From positions 124,001-188,000 of the forward strand of contig NZ_JABEDH010000003.1 in assembly GCF_029285175.1 (NCBI RefSeq): 64,000 bases of DNA, given 5' to 3'. This document shows, piece after piece, positions 56,415 through 64,000 of this stretch. The notes under the pieces were generated by a model. That model was not told where the DNA came from, made no database searches, and worked only from the letters and a program-made list of their open reading frames with translations. A program made the translations under genes and the position numbers. This DNA is from Sulfitobacter sp. M05. Lineage in GTDB: Bacteria > Pseudomonadota > Alphaproteobacteria > Rhodobacterales > Rhodobacteraceae. Numbering within the stretch: the first letter of the stretch is position 1; every line of letters starts with the position of its first letter.

Positions 56415-58130
56415 TTACCCTGAGATAAGTCCCATGCTTTCCAGCTTCAGCAGAACCTGATGGGCGCAGTTGTCGACTTCGACGTTTTCTGTCTCAACGC
56501 TGAGTTCCGGGTTTTGCGGAACATCGTAAGGGTCTGAAATACCTGTGAACTCTTTGATTTTGCCTTCCCGTGCCAGCTTGTAAAGGCCCTTGCGGTCACG
56601 GCGTTCGCATTCTTCGAGGCTGGTCGCGACATGCACCTCGACAAAGGCACCAAAGTCTTCAACGTCTTCGCGTACCGCACGGCGTGTGGTGGCATAGGGG
56701 GCGATGGGCGCGCAGATGGCGATGCCGCCGTTTTTGGTGATCTCTGACGCAACATAACCGATGCGGCGGATGTTTAAATCGCGGTGTTCTTTGCTAAAGC
56801 CCAGTTCGGAGCTGAGGTTTTTGCGCACGATATCGCCATCCAGCAAGGTCACAGGACGCCCGCCCATTTCCATTAATTTGACCATCAAGGCGTTGGCAAT
56901 AGTGGATTTTCCCGAGCCGGAGAAGCCAGTGAAAAAGACCGTAAAGCCCTGTTTGTTGCGCGGCGGGCGGGTGCGGCGCAGTTCCTGCACCACTTCGGGG
57001 AAAGAAAACCACTCGGGAATTTCCAGACCTTCCTGCAAGCGACGGCGCAATTCTGTGCCCGAGATGTTCAGGATGGTCACGTTTTCCTTATCTGCAATCT
57101 CGTCTGCGGGTTCGTATTGGGCGCGTTCCTGCACATAGACCATGTGTTTGAAATCGACCATTTCGATGCCCATTTCTTCCTGATGTTCGCGGAACAGGTC
57201 TTGTGCGTCATAGGGGCCATAGAAATCCTCACCGGCAGAGTTTTTGCCGGGGCCTGCGTGGTCGCGGCCCACGATGAAATGGGTGCAGCCGTGGTTTTTG
57301 CGGATCAGCCCGTGCCAGACCGCCTCGCGGGGGCCGGCCATGCGCATGGCAAGGTTCAGCAGGGACATGGATGTGGTGGCCTGTGGATATTGATCCAGCA
57401 CCGCCTCGTAACAGCGCACGCGGGTAAAGTGATCGACGTCGCCGGGTTTTGTCATGCCGACAACAGGGTGGATCAGCAGGTTTGCCTGTGCTTCGCGCGC
57501 GGCCCGGAACGTCAGTTCCTGATGGGCGCGGTGCAATGGGTTGCGGGTCTGGAAGGCGACAACCTTGCGCCAGCCAAGTTTGCGGAAATAGGCGCGCAAT
57601 TCGTTCGGGGTATCGCGGCGGCCTCGGAAATCATAATGCACCGGTTGCTGAATGCCGGTGATCGGACCACCAAGGTAGATTTTGCCGGCCTGATTGTGCA
57701 GGTAGTTGACCGCAGGGTGGGCTGGGTCATCCGCGCCAAAGACCTTTTCAGCCTCATGTGCTTTGTTCGGTGTCCAGCTGTCGCTGATGGTCATGGTGGC
57801 GAGGATCACCCCCTCTTGATCGCGCAGGGCAATGTCCTGTCCGATCTCAAGCGAAGCGGCGAACTCTTCGGAGACATCCAGCGTGATCGGCATGGGCCAA
57901 AGCGTGCCATCGGCCAGCCGCATGTTGTCGACAACGCCGTTGTAGTCTTCTTCGGACAAGAACCCCTTAAGCGGGTTGAACCCGCCGTTCATCAGCAACT
58001 CCAGATCGCAAATCTGGCGTGGCGTCAAATCGTGGCTGACAAGGTCGGCCGCTTCGTTTTTCATTTTTTGGGCGGACTCGTAGGATACGTATAGCTCTGG
58101 AATGGGAGCAAGATTTGTCAGCATATTCAT
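56415..58130 (-). CDS. Bifunctional ATP sulfurylase / APS kinase (sulfate adenylyltransferase fused to adenylylsulfate kinase)
   Basis: A 571-residue fusion. N-terminal ATP sulfurylase (about 1-385): QTRNPLHRAH (active-site motif), GRDHAGP and the FYGPYDAQ region. C-terminal APS kinase (about 390-571): P-loop GFSGSGKST, DGDIVRKNL and APIAPYATTRR. It makes APS and then PAPS from sulfate and ATP. It stands alone on the minus strand; tandem TGCGGCA motifs in the upstream gap are candidate regulatory sites. Confidence 0.95.
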   Translation of the reverse strand: MNMLTNLAPIPELYVSYESAQKMKNEAADLVSHDLTPRQICDLELLMNGGFNPLKGFLSEEDYNGVVDNMRLADGTLWPMPITLDVSEEFAASLEIGQDIALRDQEGVILATMTISDSWTPNKAHEAEKVFGADDPAHPAVNYLHNQAGKIYLGGPITGIQQPVHYDFRGRRDTPNELRAYFRKLGWRKVVAFQTRNPLHRAHQELTFRAAREAQANLLIHPVVGMTKPGDVDHFTRVRCYEAVLDQYPQATTSMSLLNLAMRMAGPREAVWHGLIRKNHGCTHFIVGRDHAGPGKNSAGEDFYGPYDAQDLFREHQEEMGIEMVDFKHMVYVQERAQYEPADEIADKENVTILNISGTELRRRLQEGLEIPEWFSFPEVVQELRRTRPPRNKQGFTVFFTGFSGSGKSTIANALMVKLMEMGGRPVTLLDGDIVRKNLSSELGFSKEHRDLNIRRIGYVASEITKNGGIAICAPIAPYATTRRAVREDVEDFGAFVEVHVATSLEECERRDRKGLYKLAREGKIKEFTGISDPYDVPQNPELSVETENVEVDNCAHQVLLKLESMGLISG

Positions 58131-58191
58131 AGTTTTTCTCGTTTATTGCCTCAGACTGCGCTGGTTGATTGATCGCCCTATGCCGCGTGAT

Positions 58192-58261
58192 TGCGGCAAA
58201 AGTCTAGCTATGCTGCGGCAATATCCATAAAAATAGGAGAAAGTCGCGGGTTTTGCGGCAT
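58192..58261. promoter_or_regulatory. Three TGCGGCA motifs upstream of the sulfate activation gene
   Basis: TGCGGCAA at 58192-58199, TGCGGCAA at 58214-58221 (22 bp later) and TGCGGCAT at 58254-58261, plus one inverted copy core (TGCCGC at 58181). They lie between the cyclase gene and the ATP sulfurylase start. Candidate operator array; regulator unknown. Confidence 0.5.
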
Positions 58262-58269
58262 TTTGGAAC

Positions 58270-59961
58270 CTATGTCTCTTTATCGCGGGGAAACCGTGCC
58301 AGTTGTACAGCGAGGTCACGGGCGTCGATTACGGGCCATGCCAGCAAGGGTGTGCTGAGGCCGCGCAGGGTGAGGGCGTGCATGTGATCTTCGGCCACCC
58401 TATGTCCCGCGACCCGCAGCAGGGGGAATGAGATGAACGCCTGCACTTTGTGTTCCTTGGTCACCCCTTCAAGGCGGGAGGCCGTGTTGACGGTGTCGCC
58501 AATCAGGGTACGGGGGGCCTGACCGGCGGCCCCGATTTCCCCCAGCACGACATCCCCCAGATGGGCACCTATGCCGATGGCAACGGGATTTTGGCCTTCG
58601 CTTGCGAGGGTTGCGTTAAAGTCGGCCAATGCCTGTGCAATGCCTTCAATGGCGCGCAGGGCTGCCTGCGCCGAACTGTGCGCGTCAGGCAGTTCGAATA
58701 CGGCAAGAAAGCCGTCGCCCAGATATTTATCAACCGTGCCGCCCTGTGCGTTGATCGCTGGGACGATGGCGTCAAAGAACCTGTTCAGCAGGAACACCAC
58801 ATCATAGGGCAGTTGCCCGGTGGTGCGGGCGGTGAACCCGCGCATGTCCAGAAACAGCAGGGCCAGTTCCTTTTCCTCGCCCTGACTGGCGTGGCCGCGA
58901 TGTTTGCTGTGTCCGTCCGGTTGAAAGACGCGCAGCACTGTCATCGGTTCAATTGGTTTGATCTGGCAGGCCAGTCGGGTGTGGGATTCCGCGCCGACGG
59001 CGGCAAGGCTGCGGGCCTCGGCTTCGCTGGGGGGATGCAGCCACTCTTGCCCTTCTTCGATCACCACGCGACAGGTGGTACAGCGCCCGCGTCCGCCACA
59101 AAGCGAGGCATGGGGCACTCCGCGCAGGCGCGACATTTCCAGCAGGGTCAGCCCGCGTGGCGCGGTGATCCGGGTGCCGCCGCCATAGCCGATTGTGACG
59201 GACCTGCGCCGCGCCCGGATGTATTTCACCAGATAGGCCAGTGCGACAACGGCCATCGCCGCCCCGAAGAACCAGCGCAGCTGTTCGGTGAGACTGATCA
59301 ATTCGCCAAAAGTTTCACGGTTGGGAAAGTTGAAGTGCTGGATCAGTGCGTCGCGGGCTGCCGGATCGGCAAACTCGGCCTTGATGCGCCGCCCTTCCAC
59401 CAGAAACCCGGTGAGGGCAAAGGCGGGTATCAGCGCGGCGAGCCCCGCGAGTGTGGGAAGGTTGCGCCGCCACCATGCCTTGCCGCGCAGCCAGAAATGC
59501 AGACCCGTGCAGCCGTGTGTCCAGACCACCAGCAACAGCAGGGTTTGCTTCCAGCCGTCTGCGGTATTGTAGAGCAGCAGCATGATATAGCCCATTTCGT
59601 CGTTGACGCCGTAGACTTGATGGGCAGTGCGGGTGTGGATCAGATGGGCGACCAGCAGAACCGGAATAAGAATGCCAAGGCCGATTTGCACAGCCTCCCA
59701 CAGAGGCATACGCAGGGTGCCGCGCCGGGCCAGCTTGACCAAAGCGAGGATGATGTGGATGGCAAAAGCACCATATAGCAAGATCGAACCCGCGATGCTG
59801 CGGGTTACCAGCTGGCGGGTGTCCTGCATGGCGTCCATCCAGACCGGTGAAAACAGGCCAAGCCCGATGTTGAGAAAGTGGAAAAGCGCATAGGTAAACA
59901 GGACCAGCCCGCTAATGATGCGCAAACGCGTGACCAGACTGCCACGCCATAGATCGCTCAT
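58270..59961 (-). CDS. Membrane adenylate cyclase with histidine-rich six-helix anchor and 2Fe-2S ferredoxin domain (CyaC-like)
   Basis: A 563-residue three-part protein. The N-terminal anchor (about 1-250) has six membrane helices, with His28, His69, His106, His109, His114, His149 and His155 in or beside helices 1-4, resembling a diheme succinate-dehydrogenase-type cytochrome b. Next is a plant-type 2Fe-2S domain (about 254-345): Cys288, Cys294, Cys297, Cys332. The C-terminus is a class III nucleotidyl cyclase (about 365-540): metal Asp372 and Asp416, adenine-selecting Lys412 and Asp489, and Asn492/Arg496, so an active adenylate cyclase. CyaC of Sinorhizobium is a diheme-anchored redox-regulated cyclase. 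Start is ATG 59961, with GGAGG just upstream. Confidence 0.88.
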   Translation of the reverse strand: MSDLWRGSLVTRLRIISGLVLFTYALFHFLNIGLGLFSPVWMDAMQDTRQLVTRSIAGSILLYGAFAIHIILALVKLARRGTLRMPLWEAVQIGLGILIPVLLVAHLIHTRTAHQVYGVNDEMGYIMLLLYNTADGWKQTLLLLVVWTHGCTGLHFWLRGKAWWRRNLPTLAGLAALIPAFALTGFLVEGRRIKAEFADPAARDALIQHFNFPNRETFGELISLTEQLRWFFGAAMAVVALAYLVKYIRARRRSVTIGYGGGTRITAPRGLTLLEMSRLRGVPHASLCGGRGRCTTCRVVIEEGQEWLHPPSEAEARSLAAVGAESHTRLACQIKPIEPMTVLRVFQPDGHSKHRGHASQGEEKELALLFLDMRGFTARTTGQLPYDVVFLLNRFFDAIVPAINAQGGTVDKYLGDGFLAVFELPDAHSSAQAALRAIEGIAQALADFNATLASEGQNPVAIGIGAHLGDVVLGEIGAAGQAPRTLIGDTVNTASRLEGVTKEHKVQAFISFPLLRVAGHRVAEDHMHALTLRGLSTPLLAWPVIDARDLAVQLARFPRDKET

Positions 59962-60061
59962 TTTGTGCCCTCCTGCCTCTAGCACTGCGCAAGGAGAGTG
60001 GGGGCGTCAAGTCTGAGGTTCAGATTGCCGCCCCTTCAGTGTGGGGTTTTAGGATCAGGAC

Positions 60062-61015
60062 CTAGGCGGTTTCATCGCCGACTTCGGCCAGAAAACGCTC
60101 GGCTTCGAGGGCGGCCATACAGCCCATGCCGGCAGAGGTCACCGCCTGGCGGTATTTGTGGTCGGTCAGGTCGCCCGCGGCAAAAACACCGGGGATCGAG
60201 GTTTCGGTGCTGTCGGGTTTTGTCACGACATAGCCGCCCATGTGGGTTTCCAGCGTATCCTTAACCAGCTCGTTGGCGGGGGCATGGCCGATCGCGACAA
60301 AGACGCCTTTGCAGGGGATGTCGGTGATCTCGCCGGTTTTGGTGTGTTTGACTTTCACCCCTTCGACGCCCAGCGGGTTGTCGGTGCCGTAGACTTCGTC
60401 CAGCTCGTGGAACCACAGTGGCTCGATCTTGGGGTTCTTTTCCAACCGGTCAATCAGGATGCGTTCCGCGCGCAATTCGTCGCGCCGGTGGATCAGTGTG
60501 ACCTTTGAGGCGAAATTGGTTAGGAACAGTGCCTCTTCAACAGCAGTATTGCCGCCGCCGATCACGACGATCTCTTGGCCGCGATAAAAGAAGCCGTCGC
60601 AGGTGGCGCAGGCAGAGACACCGAAGCCTTTGAACTTTTCCTCGGTCTCAAGACCCAGCCATTTGGCCCGCGCGCCGGTGGCAAGGATCACTGCGTCGGC
60701 CACATAGGTGGTGCCGCTGTCGCCTTTGGCGTGGAACGGACGGCTGGACAGATCCAGATCGGTGATGATGTCGCCGATGATTTCCGTGCCCATTGCTTTG
60801 GCGTGGGCTTCCATGCGGACCATCAGGTCGGGGCCTTGCACGTCGGTGTCACCGGGCCAGTTTTCAACTTCGGTGGTGGTGGTCAACTGGCCGCCGGGCT
60901 CCATGCCCTGTACCAAAATAGGTTCCACCATGGCGCGGCTGGCATAGACGGCGGCGGTATATCCCGCGGGGCCGGAGCCGATGATCAGAACCTTGGTTTT
61001 GCGTGTATCGGCCAT
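60062..61015 (-). CDS. trxB: Thioredoxin reductase
   Basis: A 317-residue low-Mr flavoenzyme that reduces thioredoxin with NADPH. FAD motif IIGSGPAGYTAAVYA near the N-terminus, redox-active CATC in SACATCDGFFY, NADPH motif GGGNTAVEEA and the C-terminal FAAGDLTDHKYRQAV. Divergent from the Lrp-family regulator gene with 214 bp between. Confidence 0.96.
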   Translation of the reverse strand: MADTRKTKVLIIGSGPAGYTAAVYASRAMVEPILVQGMEPGGQLTTTTEVENWPGDTDVQGPDLMVRMEAHAKAMGTEIIGDIITDLDLSSRPFHAKGDSGTTYVADAVILATGARAKWLGLETEEKFKGFGVSACATCDGFFYRGQEIVVIGGGNTAVEEALFLTNFASKVTLIHRRDELRAERILIDRLEKNPKIEPLWFHELDEVYGTDNPLGVEGVKVKHTKTGEITDIPCKGVFVAIGHAPANELVKDTLETHMGGYVVTKPDSTETSIPGVFAAGDLTDHKYRQAVTSAGMGCMAALEAERFLAEVGDETA

Positions 61016-61175
61016 CTGGCACCTCTGAAGACATTATTTGCAGCCCGCCTGATATAGACCTGCACGCTGGTATCTTAAACCCCCCAACGCGCCGGCATTT
61101 GGATAGCCCTGAGGGAGGACAACCCCGCGTCAAACGGGAATGATGGAAAGATTGTTACGCTTGAATGTAATATTA

Positions 61176-61203
61176 TTGCGACTGGCGACGCCCCTGCTAT
61201 AAG
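61176..61203 (+). promoter_or_regulatory. Promoter of the Lrp-family gene
   Basis: TTGCGA (61176-61181) and TATAAG (61198-61203) with 16-bp spacing, ~27 bp upstream of the ATG. AAGAAGG (61216-61222) serves as ribosome binding site. Confidence 0.6.
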
Positions 61204-61229
61204 AATCGCAAATTCAAGAAGGAAACCCC

Positions 61230-61730
61230 ATGACAGGCTCACGCCTTGACCCGATTGACCGGAAAATTCTGGCCGAGCTACAATCCGATGGGCGGATGAC
61301 CAATGTCGAACTGGCCAAACGGGTCGGCATTTCTGCGCCGCCCTGTTTGCGCCGGGTGCGCACGCTGGAAGAACAAGGGTTTATCCGCGGCTATCACGCT
61401 GATGTTGATGCGCGCGAGCTGGGATTTGAGGTGCAGGTATTTGCGATGGTTGGCCTGCATTCGCAAGCCGAAGCGGATCTGAGCGCCTTTGAACAGAAGT
61501 GTCGCGGGTGGCCCTTGGTGCGCGAGTGCCACATGCTGAACGGGGAAGTTGATTTCGTTTTGAAATGTGTCGCCCCGGATCTGTCGTCTTTTCAGGCCTT
61601 CCTTACCGGCGATTTGTTGACCACTCCGAATGTGGAAAGCGTCAAGACATCGCTGGTGATCCGCTGCGCCAAGGATGAGCCAGGCGTGCCCTTTGACGTA
61701 TTGGAAAAGCGGCTTGAGGTGGCCCCCTGA
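61230..61730 (+). CDS. Lrp/AsnC-family transcriptional regulator
   Basis: A 166-residue regulator. N-terminal helix-turn-helix (about 5-60: LDPIDRKILAELQSDGRM, AKRVGISAPPCLRRVRTLEE) and C-terminal RAM domain (about 75-155). Forms octamers that sense amino acids in most relatives. The effector and targets are not clear; trxB is divergent. Confidence 0.92.
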   Translation: MTGSRLDPIDRKILAELQSDGRMTNVELAKRVGISAPPCLRRVRTLEEQGFIRGYHADVDARELGFEVQVFAMVGLHSQAEADLSAFEQKCRGWPLVRECHMLNGEVDFVLKCVAPDLSSFQAFLTGDLLTTPNVESVKTSLVIRCAKDEPGVPFDVLEKRLEVAP

Positions 61731-61746
61731 GGGCAAGACTCAGGGG
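61724..61746. terminator. Hairpin between the convergent Lrp and Hint genes
   Basis: A perfect 8-bp stem CCCCTGAG (61724-61731) and CTCAGGGG (61739-61746) with a 7-nt loop. The stem includes the Lrp stop codon. No clear T-run, so terminator function is moderate. Confidence 0.5.
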
Positions 61747-61770
61747 AGCGACAAAAAGCGCGCAGGGTGG

Positions 61771-62559
61771 TTAATTGGCCGCGAGGCGGGTTTCGGATGC
61801 CTGAGCCGGTTCGGGCGCGCGCGGATGGGCCAGCGGGCCAAAGTCGGTAACATGGCTGATCCGGGGGAACATGGCCAGAAACCTGTCGCGCAACGACTGT
61901 GCCACACCGTGAATCGCTTTGGAGCCAGGGTGAAAGGTTTCCATTTCGATACCGCCGACACGGATCGCAGCATGGCGTTCAAGGCAGATGTGGAACAAAC
62001 GAACGGGTGTTGGAGGGACCACCTCGATCACGTTTACACCATCCAGAAAGGCGCGGACCGGTGTTAGCAACTGTTGTTCGCCGGCCTCGGCCCGCAGGTG
62101 ATGCGGCGTGTGCAGAATACGCGCGGCGGGACCGACAGTAAGGAAGGAACTGGGGCGGCCTTGCCCGAAGGTATCGGCCATAATGCGCAGCAGGGGCGTA
62201 CGCCGGCCTGCATCCGCCGGAACAAAATTGCTTGAACCGATCCAGATCAATTTGGCGGCCTCACCCGTTGAGGTGTTGACCATATCACCCGGCTGCAAAT
62301 CCTCGACGGCGACGTCACCCTGTGGTGTCGCGATCAGCGTGCCGCGCGCAAAGGCGGAAAACGCATTTTCGAACAGGGGCACAGCCGGCGCTTTGTCCTG
62401 ACCGATGTAAAGTGATCCGTCGCTGCGCAACGCCGCCACTTCGAAACTGCGCATCGGCATTTTCGTGGTGGGCAACACCCCCCGTGCAGAGGGGGTGAAC
62501 CCTCGTGAATTCAAACCGTTTGCGGTTGGGCGTGCGCCCAGAGCAGCAGTCAGTGTCAT
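61771..62559 (-). CDS. Hint-domain (Hint_2) protein
   Basis: A 262-residue protein with a Hint fold: AFARGTLIATPQGDVAVEDLQPGDMV (start near residue 45) and the later HHLRAEAG/IRVGGIEMETFHPG block. Hint domains self-cleave in inteins and hedgehog-like proteins; the usual first residue Cys is replaced here by Ala (SAFARGTL), so self-splicing is doubtful. Common in Rhodobacteraceae, sometimes near adhesins or RTX proteins; role unknown. ATG 62559 preferred. Confidence 0.85.
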   Translation of the reverse strand: MTLTAALGARPTANGLNSRGFTPSARGVLPTTKMPMRSFEVAALRSDGSLYIGQDKAPAVPLFENAFSAFARGTLIATPQGDVAVEDLQPGDMVNTSTGEAAKLIWIGSSNFVPADAGRRTPLLRIMADTFGQGRPSSFLTVGPAARILHTPHHLRAEAGEQQLLTPVRAFLDGVNVIEVVPPTPVRLFHICLERHAAIRVGGIEMETFHPGSKAIHGVAQSLRDRFLAMFPRISHVTDFGPLAHPRAPEPAQASETRLAAN

Positions 62560-62973
62560 GCGATCACCTTTTAGCAGGTTGTCACATCCGTGTTGGCCCC
62601 CACCAACAAGCACGGAAATAACCAATGTCATTTCGTCTTTGATGGAGACTAAAACACCTTATTGGCGGTTGATTGTCAAAGTTTGAACAACATTGGCCCC
62701 GGATTTCGCGCCAATTCGGCGGCCTTGGCCCATTCTGTTTCCGCTATCGGGAGGGGGGGTGCCACATTTCCGGTCAAAAATTCAAAAACAATGCCCCGCC
62801 AGCGAATCAACGCAGGCGGGGCGGGCATATCGTCTTAGAGCGTCACGCCTTAGGCTCAGGTTAAAGGCGGGGCGCTTTAGAGGGTAACCAAAGAACTCGT
62901 TAACCCGTCAAAACCTTGGAGGAGGCCGTATGGGAGGAGGGATAATGGTGCAGCTTTGGTGAACGCACTGTCT
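62560..62973. other. Intergenic stretch without a clear gene
   Basis: A 414-bp gap upstream of the Hint gene. It includes a GC-rich hairpin (GCCCCGCC 62793-62800 / GGCGGGGC 62815-62822, extended by three pairs inside) that could be a terminator or structured RNA. No convincing coding frame; the plus-strand frame at 62673-62864 lacks family similarity and start-site support. Confidence 0.5.
62793..62822. other. GC-rich hairpin in the gap
   Basis: A perfect 8-bp stem GCCCCGCC/GGCGGGGC, extended inward after one A-A mismatch by AGCG/CGCA pairing, loop AATCAA. Terminator-like strength without a T-run; may end a short RNA. Confidence 0.5.
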
Positions 62974-63117
62974 TCAGGCGCTGCGGCGTTCCGGCTTGTC
63001 AGTGCTTCGTTTGGCGATAAAGGCGCTGCGTCGTTTGCCGCGGGCCCATGGCATGACAGTGTCTTCTTTGGCTGCGGCTGCGACGACACCTTTGATGAAA
63101 CGTGTGTTGGTTTTCAT
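62974..63117 (-). CDS. Small basic hypothetical protein (47 aa)
   Basis: A 47-residue frame from ATG 63117: MKTNTRFIKGVVAAAAKEDT and then MPWARGKRRSAFIAKR, very basic. The phrase MPWARGKRR resembles short hypothetical proteins in this group, though I cannot verify it. A GAGG lies about 10 bases before the start. Function unknown; perhaps nucleic-acid binding by charge. Confidence 0.5.
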   Translation of the reverse strand: MKTNTRFIKGVVAAAAKEDTVMPWARGKRRSAFIAKRSTDKPERRSA

Positions 63118-63375
63118 GGGCTCAATCCTCGATCTCTTGTTTGCGGGCTTGGTTGCCCTTTGCTTGAGGATCAATATGACGGTGCAATCAGGCCGGTTTT
63201 TGGCAACGATGCAGTTTTTCTGAAAAACCTCGAAAAATTTCGGGCCAGTTTGTGACAGGGTTGCCTTAATTCGTCGCGCGCCCTGTTTTTATGGCTGTAA
63301 GGGGCTGGGTTGTGATCAATCACGAAGGAAAGCGGGGATTGTTTCCAGCTTTAGCACGCTCAATCGGGCGGTGAC

Positions 63376-63392
63376 GGGGCAATCTCTGCCCC
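63376..63392. other. Perfect hairpin after pgeF
   Basis: GGGGCA-ATCTC-TGCCCC, a 6-bp perfect stem 14 bp beyond the pgeF stop. The rest of the 289-bp gap (63118-63406) shows nothing else I can support. Confidence 0.45.
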
Positions 63393-63406
63393 AATTATGC
63401 CAAGTT

Positions 63407-64000
63407 CTACAACGTGATGGCGGCGATCAGCCGGCCATAGTCGGCGTCTTTTGCATGGGTGGCGCGGCGGTAGGAATAAAAGCGGCGGGCATCAGCATAG
63501 GTGCAATGGCGGGTCCATTCCGCCACGCCCACACCCGCTCCGCGCAGGCGGCTGAGCCCGAAGCCGGGCAAATCAAACAACAACCTGTCACCGGTGCCTT
63601 GGGCAAAGAACCGGTCAAAGCTCGTGTCTTCGGCCAGAAAGCCCTCAAAGAACTCCGGGCCGACTTCATAGGCACCTTGGCTGATGCAGGGGCCGATTAC
63701 CGCTGTGATATTCTGGCGGTCCGCGCCCAAGCGCTGCATCCCGTCGATGGTTGCCTCAAGGACGCCGTCCAGCGCGCCGCGCCATCCGGCATGTGCCGCA
63801 CCGATGACACCCGCGTGTTTGTCGGCGAACAGCACCGGCTGGCAATCCGCGGAGAGCACTGACAAGGCAACACCGGGGGTGCGGGTCACCATGGCGTCGG
63901 CCTTGGGTTTGTCCGGCAGCGGGCCGGTGACCTCGACCACAGTGGCGGAATGAACCTGATGCACCCCGACCAGATGATCCGCCGCCACACCCATGGCATC
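63407..64000 (-). CDS. pgeF: Peptidoglycan editing factor PgeF (YfiH/laccase-domain family), 5' truncated by window
   Basis: The frame runs off the right edge, so the N-terminus is missing (Met at 63994 is internal). The visible ~195 residues hold the family signature HQVHSATVVEV, LSADCQPVLFAD, AAHAGWRGAL and GPCISQGAYEVG, with the His/Cys/His metal site. PgeF hydrolyses wrong L-Ser-containing UDP-MurNAc precursors; older annotations call it polyphenol oxidase. Confidence 0.93.
   Translation of the reverse strand, partial: DAMGVAADHLVGVHQVHSATVVEVTGPLPDKPKADAMVTRTPGVALSVLSADCQPVLFADKHAGVIGAAHAGWRGALDGVLEATIDGMQRLGADRQNITAVIGPCISQGAYEVGPEFFEGFLAEDTSFDRFFAQGTGDRLLFDLPGFGLSRLRGAGVGVAEWTRHCTYADARRFYSYRRATHAKDADYGRLIAAITL

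Noticed and set aside
57117..58094. 325-codon plus-strand open frame
   Set aside because: Antisense to the ATP sulfurylase/APS kinase fusion, which has all active-site motifs.
58450..59778. 442-codon plus-strand open frame
   Set aside because: Antisense shadow of the membrane cyclase gene; composition (Gly/Gln/His-rich) and lack of motifs show it is not coding.

Overview
This window is ordinary chromosomal DNA from an alphaproteobacterium. It is most likely a member of the Roseobacter group (Rhodobacteraceae), judging by protein family content and gene order; the genus cannot be fixed from sequence reading alone. Supporting signs are an F1-only ATP synthase operon (atpHAGDC without F0 genes), a fused ATP sulfurylase/APS kinase, DUF2125, DUF1150 and DUF2161 proteins, a Hint-domain protein, PHB genes, a TRAP-type malonate locus, and a CIRCE element before groESL. 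Genes are tightly packed on both strands, many with 1-17 bp overlaps. I saw no tRNA, rRNA, CRISPR array, prophage or intact insertion sequence.

Layout. 1-5.5 kb: end of a TPR protein, ispE, a polyprenyl diphosphate synthase gene (isoprenoids, quinone tail), a tRNA-methyltransferase-like gene, a DMT exporter with its LysR regulator. 5.6-8.6 kb: phaB and phaA (polyhydroxybutyrate) and an EAL phosphodiesterase. 8.7-12.6 kb: tag, rpsD, hisC-tyrC. 12.6-19.3 kb: an envelope-themed stretch with an extensin-like peptidase-fold protein, DUF2125, a ChaC-like enzyme, a MotA/TolQ-like plus MotB/OmpA-like pair whose second member carries a very long periplasmic coiled coil, and an M23 peptidase translationally coupled to clpA. 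21.7-24.4 kb: gloB, a methyltransferase and a glutathionyl-hydroquinone-reductase-like gene that looks AT-richer than its surroundings.

24.6-31 kb is a complete malonate locus: a GntR/FCD regulator, a TRAP transporter (P, Q, M), malonyl-CoA decarboxylase and malonyl-CoA synthetase, with a TTGTATACAA operator-like palindrome in the divergent promoter region and a 10-bp perfect hairpin after the binding-protein gene. 31.4-36.3 kb is the F1 ATPase operon. 36.4-45.9 kb holds housekeeping and small-molecule genes (prs, ltaE, ribF, a MaoC hydratase, a HAD hydrolase, Mn-pyrophosphatase) plus an H-type lectin and a DUF2161 nuclease-fold protein. 45.9-49.7 kb has groESL under CIRCE control and an orphan histidine kinase/response regulator pair. 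49.8-54.6 kb has a DMT transporter, a lipase-like lipoprotein overlapping a stand-alone PhnM homologue, and purEK. 54.7-64 kb has hsp20 behind a sigma-32-type promoter, a PhzF-like protein, the sulfate activation fusion, a membrane adenylate cyclase that combines a six-helix histidine-rich anchor with a 2Fe-2S domain, trxB, an Lrp regulator, the Hint protein and the 3' part of pgeF.

The most interesting item is the putative redox-sensing adenylate cyclase at 58270-59961. Second is the MotAB-like envelope motor pair at 15054-18287. Most other observations are candidate cis-regulatory repeats.
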